Origin: DAIDKA01 sp036521075
Lineage (GTDB): Bacteria > Pseudomonadota > Gammaproteobacteria > Steroidobacterales > Steroidobacteraceae
Length of the DNA stretch: 64,000 nucleotides
Direction of reading: 5' to 3'
Assembly (NCBI GenBank): GCA_036521075.1
Contig: DATDIL010000165.1
Location: forward strand, 37,975 to 101,974
The notes under the pieces were generated by a model. That model was not told where the DNA came from. It saw only the letters and a program-made list of their open reading frames with translations, and ran no database searches. Every line of letters starts with the position of its first letter. Position 1 is the first letter of the stretch. A program made the position numbers and the translations under genes. Positions 8,598-16,856 of the stretch are shown piece by piece.

Positions 8598-9367
8598 GCG
8601 GCCGCTCCTGACAGGGACACCAGCTGTGGCAGCACCTCGCGTGCGGCACGCTCGACATCCGCGGGAAAATCGATTTCGATCCAGGGCGCTCCGGTGACAT
8701 CAACGATCTGGAACACCTGGCTGCGTTCCAGAATCAGGTCACGCAGCGTTTCTTCGTGGGGCAGATTCGAACGCCCCGATTCGACATAGCCGGCGACCAG
8801 ATCGGCGAACCGCCGCGCGGCACGTTCGTCAAATCGAAAAAATCCCACCGACTCGCCGATGGTGTCGTATAGCAAACCGGGCGGCAGCTGCTTGCGCAAC
8901 TCCACTGCAATGCCGTCCCGCACGCATAACTTGACCGGCTCATCCCCCGGCTCGAAGTCCCGGTCGATGAGAATGCGGTTGCCGGGAGCCGCCCCGCCGG
9001 CCAGCGCCCGCATGATGCGTGCGTCATAGAGCACGTCGGCATCCATCAGCAGCACCTCCCCCCCGCGACGCATGGCCGGCGCCACCACATGCACGGTCAG
9101 TACGCTGCCCAGGACGAAGCGCTCATTGATGAAGATTTCGGGCCGCGGCAGCCCCAGCGCGGCCAGGCGCAGCAGCTCCGCCTCGATGACCGGATGCTCG
9201 AACCCCAGGGCCATGACGACTTCCTGGACCCCCGCCGCCTGCAGCAGGCGCAGATGGCGCTCCAGAAGGCTCACGCCGTCGAATTTCAGCAGGCACTTCG
9301 GATGCGGTGGACGGTGGGATTGGGACAGCCGGGCCCCGCGCCCGGCGGCAAGAATGATGGCTCGCAT
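8594..9367 (-). CDS. Sugar-phosphate/inositol-phosphate-type nucleotidyltransferase
   Basis: A 257-residue single-domain nucleotidyltransferase. It opens with MRAIILAAGRGARLS and PPHPKCLL, giving the nucleotide-binding loop and the catalytic Lys. The metal-binding LLMDADVLYD lies near residue 130 and the family-typical end is PWIEIDFPADVERA. It resembles CTP:inositol-1-phosphate or CTP:phosphocholine transferases more than glucose-1-phosphate enzymes. This is a second activating enzyme in an operon whose PEP mutase already carries one, so the two probably use different acceptors (AEP and a second alcohol phosphate). It lies 32 bases after the flippase-like gene and overlaps pepM by four bases. 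Confidence 0.88.
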   Translation of the reverse strand: MRAIILAAGRGARLSQSHRPPHPKCLLKFDGVSLLERHLRLLQAAGVQEVVMALGFEHPVIEAELLRLAALGLPRPEIFINERFVLGSVLTVHVVAPAMRRGGEVLLMDADVLYDARIMRALAGGAAPGNRILIDRDFEPGDEPVKLCVRDGIAVELRKQLPPGLLYDTIGESVGFFRFDERAARRFADLVAGYVESGRSNLPHEETLRDLILERSQVFQIVDVTGAPWIEIDFPADVERAAREVLPQLVSLSGAAA

Positions 9368-9399
9368 GATTGCAGAAACATTACCACACCGTTACATCT

Positions 9400-10395
9400 T
9401 CAAGGCGGTAGTGCCCGGGCGGTCGCGGCGCGGGAGCGCCCGGAAAGATGCAGGTACAGCAGGCCCGGCAATCCCAGCAACAGCTCACGCACACGCTTGG
9501 CGAGCGACAGCGCCAATCCCACCTCCGCGGTCAACCCGGCCAGGGGCGCCAGCAATACATAGCCGGTTTCCTGAACGCCCAGAGCCCCGGGCACCGCGAA
9601 CGCGGCACCGCGCACGGCCTGCCCGAGGCTTTCCAGCAGCAACGCGGTGACCCAGCTCACGGGGTGACCCATGTACAGCAGAATCAGGTAGACCTCCCCG
9701 GCTCCCACCAGCCAACCCAGCAGGCTTGCCAGAAAGCTCGCCGCCACCGGCCCGCTGCTGGAATAGGTGTCCTGCACGGCAGCATCGATGGCCTGCGCCT
9801 GGCTCAGCAGCCCGGACCATTTGCCTGCGCCCGCCAGGCGCGTGATCAGTCGCAGCAGTTTGCTGAAAAAGCCACGCCGCTGCAGGCAGTAGAAACCGAC
9901 GATCTGCAGGGCCAGAAAGCCGCTGGCGATCAGCGCCATGCCACGCAGGGTGTGCTCGGACACTCCGCCGGCGCGCGCGCCCAGCAACATCACGCCCAGC
10001 AGCGCGAACAGAATCTGTGCGAAAGTCTGCAGGGTCGTGCTGACCGTGATGACCGCGGCGGCCTGGGCGATGGGCATGCCGCGCCGGGCCAGGTAGCGGG
10101 CCATGAACACCGGTCCACCCAATTGCCCCGCCGGCATCAGGCTGTTGGCGGACTCCCCGATCCAGCGCGTCAGCACCGCGTCCATCAATCCGTGCTGGGT
10201 CTGACCACCCTCATACAGCACGCGGATGGCCACGGCATCGCTACCCAGCGGGATCAGATGGAATACCGCGACCGCCAGCAGGCCCCAGCCGGCGGCCGCG
10301 AGCGTCGAGAGGATGGCAGGCAGGCCCTGCGATACCAGCAGGGCCAGGAACAATAGCAGGCCGCAGGTCAGCAGCCAGGATCCCAGCCGCCTCAT
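9400..10395 (-). CDS. Lysylphosphatidylglycerol-synthase-type transmembrane protein (HpnL/UPF0104-like)
   Basis: A 331-residue integral membrane protein with about seven or eight hydrophobic segments. It belongs to the family of the N-terminal flippase domain of MprF, which also includes HpnL. Visible family features are the ESANSLMPAGQLGGPVFMARYL loop (near residues 80-100) and the C-terminal AVPGALGVQETGYVLL motif. There is no soluble lysyl-transferase domain. The start at 10395 forms an ATGA overlap with the stop of the upstream phosphatidyltransferase, so the two are coupled. In this operon it may move the finished phosphonolipid or a precursor across the inner membrane. That role is inference. 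Confidence 0.85.
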   Translation of the reverse strand: MRRLGSWLLTCGLLLFLALLVSQGLPAILSTLAAAGWGLLAVAVFHLIPLGSDAVAIRVLYEGGQTQHGLMDAVLTRWIGESANSLMPAGQLGGPVFMARYLARRGMPIAQAAAVITVSTTLQTFAQILFALLGVMLLGARAGGVSEHTLRGMALIASGFLALQIVGFYCLQRRGFFSKLLRLITRLAGAGKWSGLLSQAQAIDAAVQDTYSSSGPVAASFLASLLGWLVGAGEVYLILLYMGHPVSWVTALLLESLGQAVRGAAFAVPGALGVQETGYVLLAPLAGLTAEVGLALSLAKRVRELLLGLPGLLYLHLSGRSRAATARALPP

Positions 10396-11846
10396 GGCGT
10401 GGGCGCGCGTCCCCGCAGCATGCGCCGGAAGACCTGGCGGAATCCGAAATACGCGACGGCGTCCTTCATGTTGGACACGAAGCGCCACCACGGATTCATG
10501 TGCTGGCTGGTGACGTATTCGAACGTCAACGAGACCCGGAATTCATTTTCACCGAGCGGGGAGATCCGATGGCGCAGCGTGTCGCCGTCGAACAACACCA
10601 GGCCGCCCGGGGCGATCTGCAATGATCCGCACTGCGTCGCGCGGCCCGGCTCCTTGGTATGCAGCTCGTAGTCCAGACGACAGTTGGACCGGTCCACGAC
10701 GCCCAGCAGCAACGTGTAGCGGCGACCGGCGTAGTAAGAGGTGTCGTAATGCCAGCCAATGTGATCGCCCGGGCGTGAATAGAAATACAGCGCGTAGGCG
10801 TGCGGATCGTCTGCCGGTGACAGTTGCAGCCGCTCACCGGTCAGGGTCCCGAGCCATCCGAGCAGCTGCGGCGAGCGATACAGCTGCGCAATGAAGGGCG
10901 CGAGCTGATCGATGCTGTAGCGGCTGACGCTGCCGCCCTGCTTGTGGCCCGGCAGGAAGTTGCGATTGACCACCGGCATCACGGCAGCGACCGCGGCAAT
11001 CAGCTGTGTCGTGAATTCAGCCGGCAAAAACTCCGGGACATGCACGAAGCTGCCCTGCTCGCGGTATTGTCGCCGCAGCTCCTCCGCGTCGAGGGCGCCC
11101 AGCGCGGCCTGCAGTGCCGAATTCAACGCCGCCGGGACTGGCGCGCCCGCCGCGCCCGGTGCGCCGTTCAGCGCCGGTGAACTCCCCGGCCGTGGCGCAG
11201 TCCGGCGCGTCACCCTGATGAAGTCGGCGACCACCAGCAGTGCAAACAGTGGCGCGCCCACGCTGGCGGCAAGCAGTAAAGGGGTCAGGCCACTGAACAG
11301 GGTCACCAGCGGCAGCAGATACAGAACATCCTCGGTCTCAAAGCCCGCCAGCGAGCTTTGCCGGGTCCCCGCCTTGCCCAGCAGCTCCTCGATGCGCATG
11401 CGCAGATAGAAAATCAATGCCACGGCGGCCCCTGCCACGGTACCCATCAATGCGGGTGGTACGCCAAAGGGCATGGTGCGCGCGGCAGTGCCTGCCACCC
11501 CAACGCCGATGCAGCAGAACAACAGGATGGTGACCAGCGCATCGCTGGCCAGATCGTAAAGGTGTCCGATGCGACTGCTCTTGCCGCTGATGCGCGCCAG
11601 TTCGCCATCGGTGTGATCGAGAAAGTTCGACAGAATCACCAGCAGCGCGGCCAGATTGGTCCAGCCCCAGGTGCCCGGCGTAAAGGCCAGTGCGCCGGCC
11701 ACGCCGACGATCAGGCGTACGGTGGTCAGATGATTGGGCGTGACCCAGCTGTCCTTGAGCGGCGTAACCAGGCGCCGCCCCAGGCGGGCGTCCCAGGGGC
11801 GCGGTGTGGCGCCGACGGAGACCGGCGATTTCGATATTATTTCCAT
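10392..11846 (-). CDS. CDP-alcohol phosphatidyltransferase fused to a 2OG-Fe(II) oxygenase-like domain
   Basis: A 484-residue two-domain protein. Residues about 30-215 are a CDP-alcohol phosphatidyltransferase with the complete DG(x)2AR(x)8G(x)3D(x)3D motif (D80, G81, A84, R85, G94, D98, D102) and several membrane helices. A Pro/Ala/Gly-rich linker (about 216-245) joins it to a soluble domain (about 250-455). That domain has the 2-oxoglutarate/iron pattern: H366 and D368 in GWHYDT, H426 in LRHRIS and R437 in FRVSL. The first domain should transfer a CMP-activated head group to a lipid alcohol. The second could hydroxylate the head group or lipid. I know of no characterised enzyme with this combination, so the oxygenase assignment rests on the motif. 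Confidence 0.85.
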   Translation of the reverse strand: MEIISKSPVSVGATPRPWDARLGRRLVTPLKDSWVTPNHLTTVRLIVGVAGALAFTPGTWGWTNLAALLVILSNFLDHTDGELARISGKSSRIGHLYDLASDALVTILLFCCIGVGVAGTAARTMPFGVPPALMGTVAGAAVALIFYLRMRIEELLGKAGTRQSSLAGFETEDVLYLLPLVTLFSGLTPLLLAASVGAPLFALLVVADFIRVTRRTAPRPGSSPALNGAPGAAGAPVPAALNSALQAALGALDAEELRRQYREQGSFVHVPEFLPAEFTTQLIAAVAAVMPVVNRNFLPGHKQGGSVSRYSIDQLAPFIAQLYRSPQLLGWLGTLTGERLQLSPADDPHAYALYFYSRPGDHIGWHYDTSYYAGRRYTLLLGVVDRSNCRLDYELHTKEPGRATQCGSLQIAPGGLVLFDGDTLRHRISPLGENEFRVSLTFEYVTSQHMNPWWRFVSNMKDAVAYFGFRQVFRRMLRGRAPTP

Positions 11847-11887
11847 GCGCTTACGGGTACTAGCTTACGCAGATTCGGCCATGCATT

Positions 11888-13228
11888 CTAGAATGGGTAG
11901 TTGATGCCCGTGAAGATGGCCACCCCTTCGGTGCCGTACCCGATGTCCACATAACCCACCACGGAGGGCCGCGCGATTCCGCGGATGCCAACTCCGGCCA
12001 CTTTGTGCAAGCTTGAGAAAGGGTCCGTGCCGGTGCGCGAGAACACCCGCCCCAGATCCACGAACGGCGCGACTTCTATGTCCACATGACTGGCTGCCGC
12101 ATCAAAAGAAAAGGCCCGATGCCGCAGCTCGATGGTGGCATCCGAGGAGTCGCGGTCGACGAAGCGCCCCTGACCAAACCCGCGCAGCAGCTGTTCCCCG
12201 CCCACATCGCTCTCGCCGCCGCCAATGCTGCCCAGGTCAAAGAATGGAATCGTGTGGCCACTGGGCAGATAACGCAGCGCCAGATGTGCCGCGAGCACGG
12301 TGTCGGGGAGCGCCGCGATGGGCACGAACGTGCGCGCATCGAGGCCGGCCATGCTGTAGATCGAATCGCTGATGGTGGCGTCGTGGCCGTTGACCCCGGC
12401 GTAGATCACCCACTGGGTCCCGCGTGAGGGAATGGTCTCATCATCGCGGGTGTCATATACCAGTGCGACCTGATTCAGCACCTCGTTCGTCACACCCAGG
12501 CCGTGCTCGTCCGGGTAGCGCGTCTGGATGGAGGGAACCTTCGAGAGCGTGCCGGTGGTGATCTCCATGCGCCGCGCGCGCAGGGTGTACTGCAGCTGCC
12601 AGGTGTGATTCAGGTTGTAGCCGAACACTGCCTGCCCCAACAGCTGCGACGCGGTGTAGTTGGTGACATTGGCCGCGGCGGACTCGTTGCCAATGCCATA
12701 GAAGCGCGACGTGCCGCTGCGATCGAAGAGCAGGGTGGTATTGATCGACCAGGGGGTCTCGCGCAGCCGCCCCTTCTGGAACTCATGCTCGACGTGACGT
12801 TCGACGCGCTCCTTGATGCCGGCGAGCACCGACCACTGTTCATCGGCCGAGGGGTATTCGAAGATGCGAAAATCCGTGCCGACCCCAAAATAGGGGTTGT
12901 GCAGCAGGTCCGGAGCGATGATGCGCGTAATTTCGTGCTGGTCGCTGGTCTGCAGCCAGACCGGCAGCACACCGAGGGTCACACCGCTGTCGGGATCCAC
13001 GCCGACCAAGGGAACCGGAATCACCGGCCAGGTGGACACATCCAACCACCCACCACCCGTGGCGGACGGGGCTGCCGGAGCAGGCGGCGGAGTCGAGGTC
13101 GATGGCGCCTGTACGTCTGCTGCATGCACTGCCTGGGTCACGCTCAGGTTCCCGGCGCAGCCCAGGGCCAGAACGCCGATCATCACCTGGCAGCGGGTCA
13201 CCCTGTGAGCGCACGAGACTATCCTCAA
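11888..13228 (-). CDS. BamA/TamA-like (surface antigen D15) outer-membrane beta-barrel protein
   Basis: A 446-residue exported protein with a signal peptide ending near QAVHA, a Pro-rich linker, then a beta-rich region that ends in a terminal Phe (GINYPF), as expected of an outer-membrane barrel. The segment PLVGVDPDSGVTLGVLPVWL and the YDTRDDETIPSRGTQW repeat match Omp85-superfamily barrels. No POTRA repeats are visible, so it resembles the short surface-antigen group rather than BamA itself. The likely start is a TTG at 13228, with GAGGT just upstream. ATG 13183 would cost the basic n-region. It lies 41 bases upstream of the phosphatidyltransferase gene and may belong to the same operon. 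Confidence 0.8.
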   Translation of the reverse strand: MRIVSCAHRVTRCQVMIGVLALGCAGNLSVTQAVHAADVQAPSTSTPPPAPAAPSATGGGWLDVSTWPVIPVPLVGVDPDSGVTLGVLPVWLQTSDQHEITRIIAPDLLHNPYFGVGTDFRIFEYPSADEQWSVLAGIKERVERHVEHEFQKGRLRETPWSINTTLLFDRSGTSRFYGIGNESAAANVTNYTASQLLGQAVFGYNLNHTWQLQYTLRARRMEITTGTLSKVPSIQTRYPDEHGLGVTNEVLNQVALVYDTRDDETIPSRGTQWVIYAGVNGHDATISDSIYSMAGLDARTFVPIAALPDTVLAAHLALRYLPSGHTIPFFDLGSIGGGESDVGGEQLLRGFGQGRFVDRDSSDATIELRHRAFSFDAAASHVDIEVAPFVDLGRVFSRTGTDPFSSLHKVAGVGIRGIARPSVVGYVDIGYGTEGVAIFTGINYPF

Positions 13229-13360
13229 GACTACCTCTATATATGGGGTATGAGGTGATCTTGCGGCCGCCCCTCGTCCGATCCCCGTTTGCAGGAGCCC
13301 GATTCTAGTCGAACCGCGGCGGCTGCGCCCACACCTCGCCGGGGAGCCTAAGGCGCGGGC

Positions 13361-13966
13361 GTGGCGACGCGCACCGCGAAACGCACTAGACTTGCCCGCG
13401 ACGTGATGCTCAAAAAGACGTTCATATCCGCCGAGTCGCTGCTACGAGACTCCTTTGAACTCGGACGCATGATCGTCCGCAGCGGCTATCGGCCGACTTT
13501 CCTGGTCGGCATGTGGCGCGGGGGTGCGCCCATCGGCATCGCGGTGCAGGAGGTCCTCGACTACCACGAGATCCCGACCGACCACATCGCCATTCGAACC
13601 TCTTCCTACCAAGGCATCGACAGCCCGCACAAGACGGTGCGCGTACATGCCATCGACTACCTGGTCTCGCGCCTGCAAGCCGAAGACCGACTGTTGCTGG
13701 TCGATGATGTGTTTGATTCCGGCCGCAGCCTGGAGGCCGTCATCGGCGAGCTGCGACGCCGATGCCGCCGCAATTTGCCGGAAAACATTCGTACCGCGAC
13801 CGTCTATAACAAGCCATCGCGCAACCGCAATTGCCTGCGACCGGATTACTGCGTACGCGAAGTAGAGCAATGGCTGGTGTTCCCACACGAGCTGCAAGGG
13901 CTGTCGCGCGAGGAAATCCTCGACAACAAACCGGTCGGTGCCGACTTCCTGCGCGATCCTCAGTAG
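13361..13966 (+). CDS. Phosphoribosyltransferase (hypoxanthine-type) domain protein
   Basis: A 201-residue protein with the type I phosphoribosyltransferase fold. The PRPP loop is LLLVDDVFDSGRSLE (near residues 111-125), with the two acidic residues followed by the D-S-G-R-S turn. An upstream FLVGMWRGGAPIG motif supplies the other PRPP contacts. It is closest to stand-alone hypoxanthine/guanine-type enzymes of uncertain substrate. The frame begins at a GTG with AAGG upstream. An ATG at 13406 (MLKKTFISAESLL) would give a more usual family start, so the first 15 residues are doubtful. It is convergent with slyX and overlaps it by seven bases. Confidence 0.8.
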   Translation: MATRTAKRTRLARDVMLKKTFISAESLLRDSFELGRMIVRSGYRPTFLVGMWRGGAPIGIAVQEVLDYHEIPTDHIAIRTSSYQGIDSPHKTVRVHAIDYLVSRLQAEDRLLLVDDVFDSGRSLEAVIGELRRRCRRNLPENIRTATVYNKPSRNRNCLRPDYCVREVEQWLVFPHELQGLSREEILDNKPVGADFLRDPQ

Positions 13967-14166
13967 TGAGGCGGCCGCTCGTCTTCGGGGCTGCGTAGCG
14001 GCTCAGTGCCGGCGCGTGAGTCGAGCTTCTGGGCGAGCGCACGCAGGCCCTCGCGCAGGGCCTCGAGCTCTTTGTGCTGGCGGTAGACGACATCGCTGAG
14101 TTCCGCGTTGGCGCGCTCCAGAAAGGCCAGCTTCAATTCCAGGCGTTCGACGGTATTTTGATCCAC
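13960..14166 (-). CDS. slyX: SlyX family protein
   Basis: A 68-residue protein that is almost entirely coiled coil: heptads run through ERLELKLAFLERANAELSD. It ends in the SlyX signature ERPPHY. The molecular role of SlyX is unknown. The start codon is GTG and lies three bases after the stop of the histidine-kinase gene, so slyX appears to be the distal gene of the long permease operon. That placement may simply reflect read-through. Confidence 0.9.
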   Translation of the reverse strand: MDQNTVERLELKLAFLERANAELSDVVYRQHKELEALREGLRALAQKLDSRAGTEPLRSPEDERPPHY

Positions 14167-14169
14167 AGC

Positions 14170-15486
14170 CTAGGGATAGTAACCCGGCATGGGCAGCGCG
14201 ACCATGACACTGAGTCCGCCACCTTCACGATTGCTCAATCGCAAGCTGCCCCCGTGCGCCTCGGCGATTTCGCGGCACAGGGCCAATCCCAGACCCGTGC
14301 CGTCGCGCTTCGTGGAATAGAACGGCAATAAAGCCTGCGCGAGCACAACCTCGGTCATGCCCGGACCGCGGTCGAACACTTCGATGCGCTGCTCATGGGT
14401 TGATTGCTGCACCCGGATACTCACCTGGGCCGGATCACCGCCCGCTTCATGGGCATTCTTCAGGACATTGATCAGTGCCTGTTCCAATTGCAGGCGATCA
14501 AACCAGCCATGATCCTGTGGCAGCTGCCCCATGACCGAAAATGACTGCTGGCGCGCAAGTTCCTCCATCAACTCGGCCCACATGACCCGGTCCGGTCGGG
14601 GCGCTGGCAGCCTCGCGATCGTGGAATATCCGGCCACGAACTGATGCAGATGGGCGGCGCGCTCGCCAATGGCCGCGAACACATCGCCCAGCGAGGAGGT
14701 ATCGCCCCGGCGCAAGACTTCGCGCCCCGTGTCGGCCATCGAGGCAATCGGCCCCAGCGAGTTGTTGAGTTCGTGGCTGACGACGCGAATCAGCTTCTTC
14801 CAGGTCGCCACTTCCTGACGGGACAACTCCCGGGTGAGAGTCTTCAGCAAATACAGCCGATGCCGTTGGCCCTGCAGGGCGAAGGAGCGCTGTGACAGGC
14901 TGAAGGTCTCCTCGGTGCCGGCTATCCGTGTGGAGAACAGCCCATCGCCTCCGGTGGCGATGACCTCCTGCAACGCGGTCGGTGCCGCGGCCAGAATCTG
15001 CGCGAAGTCACCACCCAGAAGCGTGCGGCCTTCATTGAGCAGGTGGCGCGCGGCGATATTCGCGTACACCACCCGCCGGTGCGGATCCACCAACACCAGC
15101 GCGACCGGGGAATTCTGCGTCACCGTATCGAGCAGCAACTCGCGTTGTACCAGATGCGCCCGTTGCTTGCGCAGCGCACTGCCCAGCTCATTGTTGGTGC
15201 GCAGCAGCTCGCCCAGATCGTCGCGCCGGTCGACCACCAGCGAAATACTGAAGTCCCCGTCGCTGTAGCAGGCGACGCTGGTCTGCATGGCACGCAGCAC
15301 GCGGTGGACGGGCCGGACCGCGCGGCGCGCGGCCAGCAGCGCGGGTACCACGGCGATGCCGGCGGTCAGCAGCAGTGCGTATCCCGGGCGTTTGAAGTAC
15401 ACAAATGACGCCACGGCCACTGCGGCGGCGCCGAGCATCATGGCGAGCATCAGCGCGGTGAGTTTCAGGTCGAGGCTGAGCTTCAT
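14170..15486 (-). CDS. Membrane-bound sensor histidine kinase (NtrY-like)
   Basis: A 438-residue kinase. Two hydrophobic helices (about 9-30 and 36-52) with almost no periplasmic loop are followed by a HAMP-like linker, a PAS domain (about 118-205), a dimerisation/phosphoacceptor domain and an HATPase domain. The acceptor is H238 in VVSHELNNSLGP, the variant found in NtrY/PrrB-like kinases. ATP-binding boxes follow: NVLKNAHEAGG, DRGPGM and GTGLGLALCREI. The near absence of a periplasmic sensing loop suggests detection within the membrane or through another protein, for example the lipoprotein encoded two genes upstream. It follows the sigma-54 activator gene after 14 bases and is presumably its cognate kinase. 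Confidence 0.92.
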   Translation of the reverse strand: MKLSLDLKLTALMLAMMLGAAAVAVASFVYFKRPGYALLLTAGIAVVPALLAARRAVRPVHRVLRAMQTSVACYSDGDFSISLVVDRRDDLGELLRTNNELGSALRKQRAHLVQRELLLDTVTQNSPVALVLVDPHRRVVYANIAARHLLNEGRTLLGGDFAQILAAAPTALQEVIATGGDGLFSTRIAGTEETFSLSQRSFALQGQRHRLYLLKTLTRELSRQEVATWKKLIRVVSHELNNSLGPIASMADTGREVLRRGDTSSLGDVFAAIGERAAHLHQFVAGYSTIARLPAPRPDRVMWAELMEELARQQSFSVMGQLPQDHGWFDRLQLEQALINVLKNAHEAGGDPAQVSIRVQQSTHEQRIEVFDRGPGMTEVVLAQALLPFYSTKRDGTGLGLALCREIAEAHGGSLRLSNREGGGLSVMVALPMPGYYP

Positions 15487-15500
15487 GGCCGAGGCGTGAA

Positions 15501-16844
15501 TCAGGAACGCATGCCCAGGCGTTCCATACGCCGGTAGAGCGCTTGCCGGGACAGCCCCAAGGAGGCGGCCGCGCGCGATACGTTACCGCCGGCGGCCCGC
15601 AGACTGGCCTCGATGGCCTCCCGATTCAGGCCCTCCTCCTCGAATGCGCCCTGACCCTTCGGTACCGGCAGATTCAAATCCGCCACTTTCACCTCTCCGC
15701 CACCGGCCAGCAGCTTGGCGCGCTCCACCACGTTGCGCAGTTCACGGACGTTACCGGGCCAGCCGTGCTGCAGCAGCGCCTGGCGCGCGTCGTCGCTCAA
15801 CGTGAGCGCAGGTCCCAAGAAGTGCTGCGCGAGCGGCAGGATATCGGCGGGCCGGGCGGCCAGGGCCGGCAACGGGATTTCGATGGTATTCAGCCGGTAA
15901 TACAGGTCCTCGCGAAACACGCCCTGGCGCATCATCTGCGACAATTCGGCATTCGTGGCGCTGATGAGTCGGACCCGGGTTGTGCGCGTCTTGCTCGAAC
16001 CGAGTGGTTCGAACTGACCTGATTCAAGTACCCGCAGCAACTTCACCTGGCCGGGCAGTGGCAGATTGCCGATCTCATCCAGGAACAGCGTGCCACCGTT
16101 GGCGGATTCGAATCGCCCGACGCGGGCCCGAGTGGCACCGGTGAAAGCACCCGCTTCCGCGCCGAACAGCTCCGCCTCAATCAGTTCAGCAGGCAACGCG
16201 CCGCAGTTGACCACAACAAAGGGACCGGCGCGCACCGCCGAATTGGCATGAACGATGGCCGCGATGCGCTCTTTGCCGGAGCCATTCGGACCGGTGATCA
16301 GCACCGGCACCTCCGCGCGGGCGACTCGACAGGCCAACTCCACGGCGGCCGCCATGGCGCGTGACTCGTACACCACTCCGCACAGGTCATGCGACTGCGC
16401 CAGCTGCGCTCGCTGCTGCTCGCGTTCGAGGTGCAGGCGCGCCGTCTCGCGCACGCTCTGCGACAACTCCAGCAGATTCTCCACCGTCGCCAGCAGCCGG
16501 TCATTGTCCCAGGGCTTGGCCACGTAGTCCGCGGCACCGGCCTTCACCAGCTGCACGGCCGATTCCAGGTGGGTCCAGGCCGTCAGCAGAATGACCGGCA
16601 GGTCCGGGTGTGCCGAACGAATATCGCGGAACAGCGCCACTCCTTCATGGCCCGAGGTAGTGTCCGCGCTGAAGTTCATATCGGCGATCACCAGGTCGAC
16701 CTGATGCCCCGCGAGGCTCGCCAGTCCCGCCGCCGGCGAAACCGCCGTCAGTGTCGTGATGTCGTGCAGGCTGAACAGCATTCCCAAGGCAGTACCGACC
16801 GCCGGGTTGTCATCAATCACCAGGACTGTACGCATAAATGACAT
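15501..16844 (-). CDS. Sigma-54-dependent response regulator (NtrC family)
   Basis: A 447-residue activator with three domains: receiver (phospho-acceptor D55 in VIADMN, K110), AAA+ sigma-54 interaction domain and C-terminal Fis-type helix-turn-helix (NVSRAAASLGLSRQALYRR). The sigma-54 contact loop GAFTGA is complete (residues 232-237). The Walker A motif reads GPNGSGKE (185-192) instead of the more common GESGTGKE, an unusual but probably functional variant. It lies 12 bases after the PotD-like gene and is followed by the kinase gene. The sigma-54 promoter and repeat sites upstream of tolC at the other end of the operon are its most likely target, implying positive autoregulation. Confidence 0.94.
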   Translation of the reverse strand: MSFMRTVLVIDDNPAVGTALGMLFSLHDITTLTAVSPAAGLASLAGHQVDLVIADMNFSADTTSGHEGVALFRDIRSAHPDLPVILLTAWTHLESAVQLVKAGAADYVAKPWDNDRLLATVENLLELSQSVRETARLHLEREQQRAQLAQSHDLCGVVYESRAMAAAVELACRVARAEVPVLITGPNGSGKERIAAIVHANSAVRAGPFVVVNCGALPAELIEAELFGAEAGAFTGATRARVGRFESANGGTLFLDEIGNLPLPGQVKLLRVLESGQFEPLGSSKTRTTRVRLISATNAELSQMMRQGVFREDLYYRLNTIEIPLPALAARPADILPLAQHFLGPALTLSDDARQALLQHGWPGNVRELRNVVERAKLLAGGGEVKVADLNLPVPKGQGAFEEEGLNREAIEASLRAAGGNVSRAAASLGLSRQALYRRMERLGMRS

Positions 16845-16856
16845 GTTAGCGGATAA

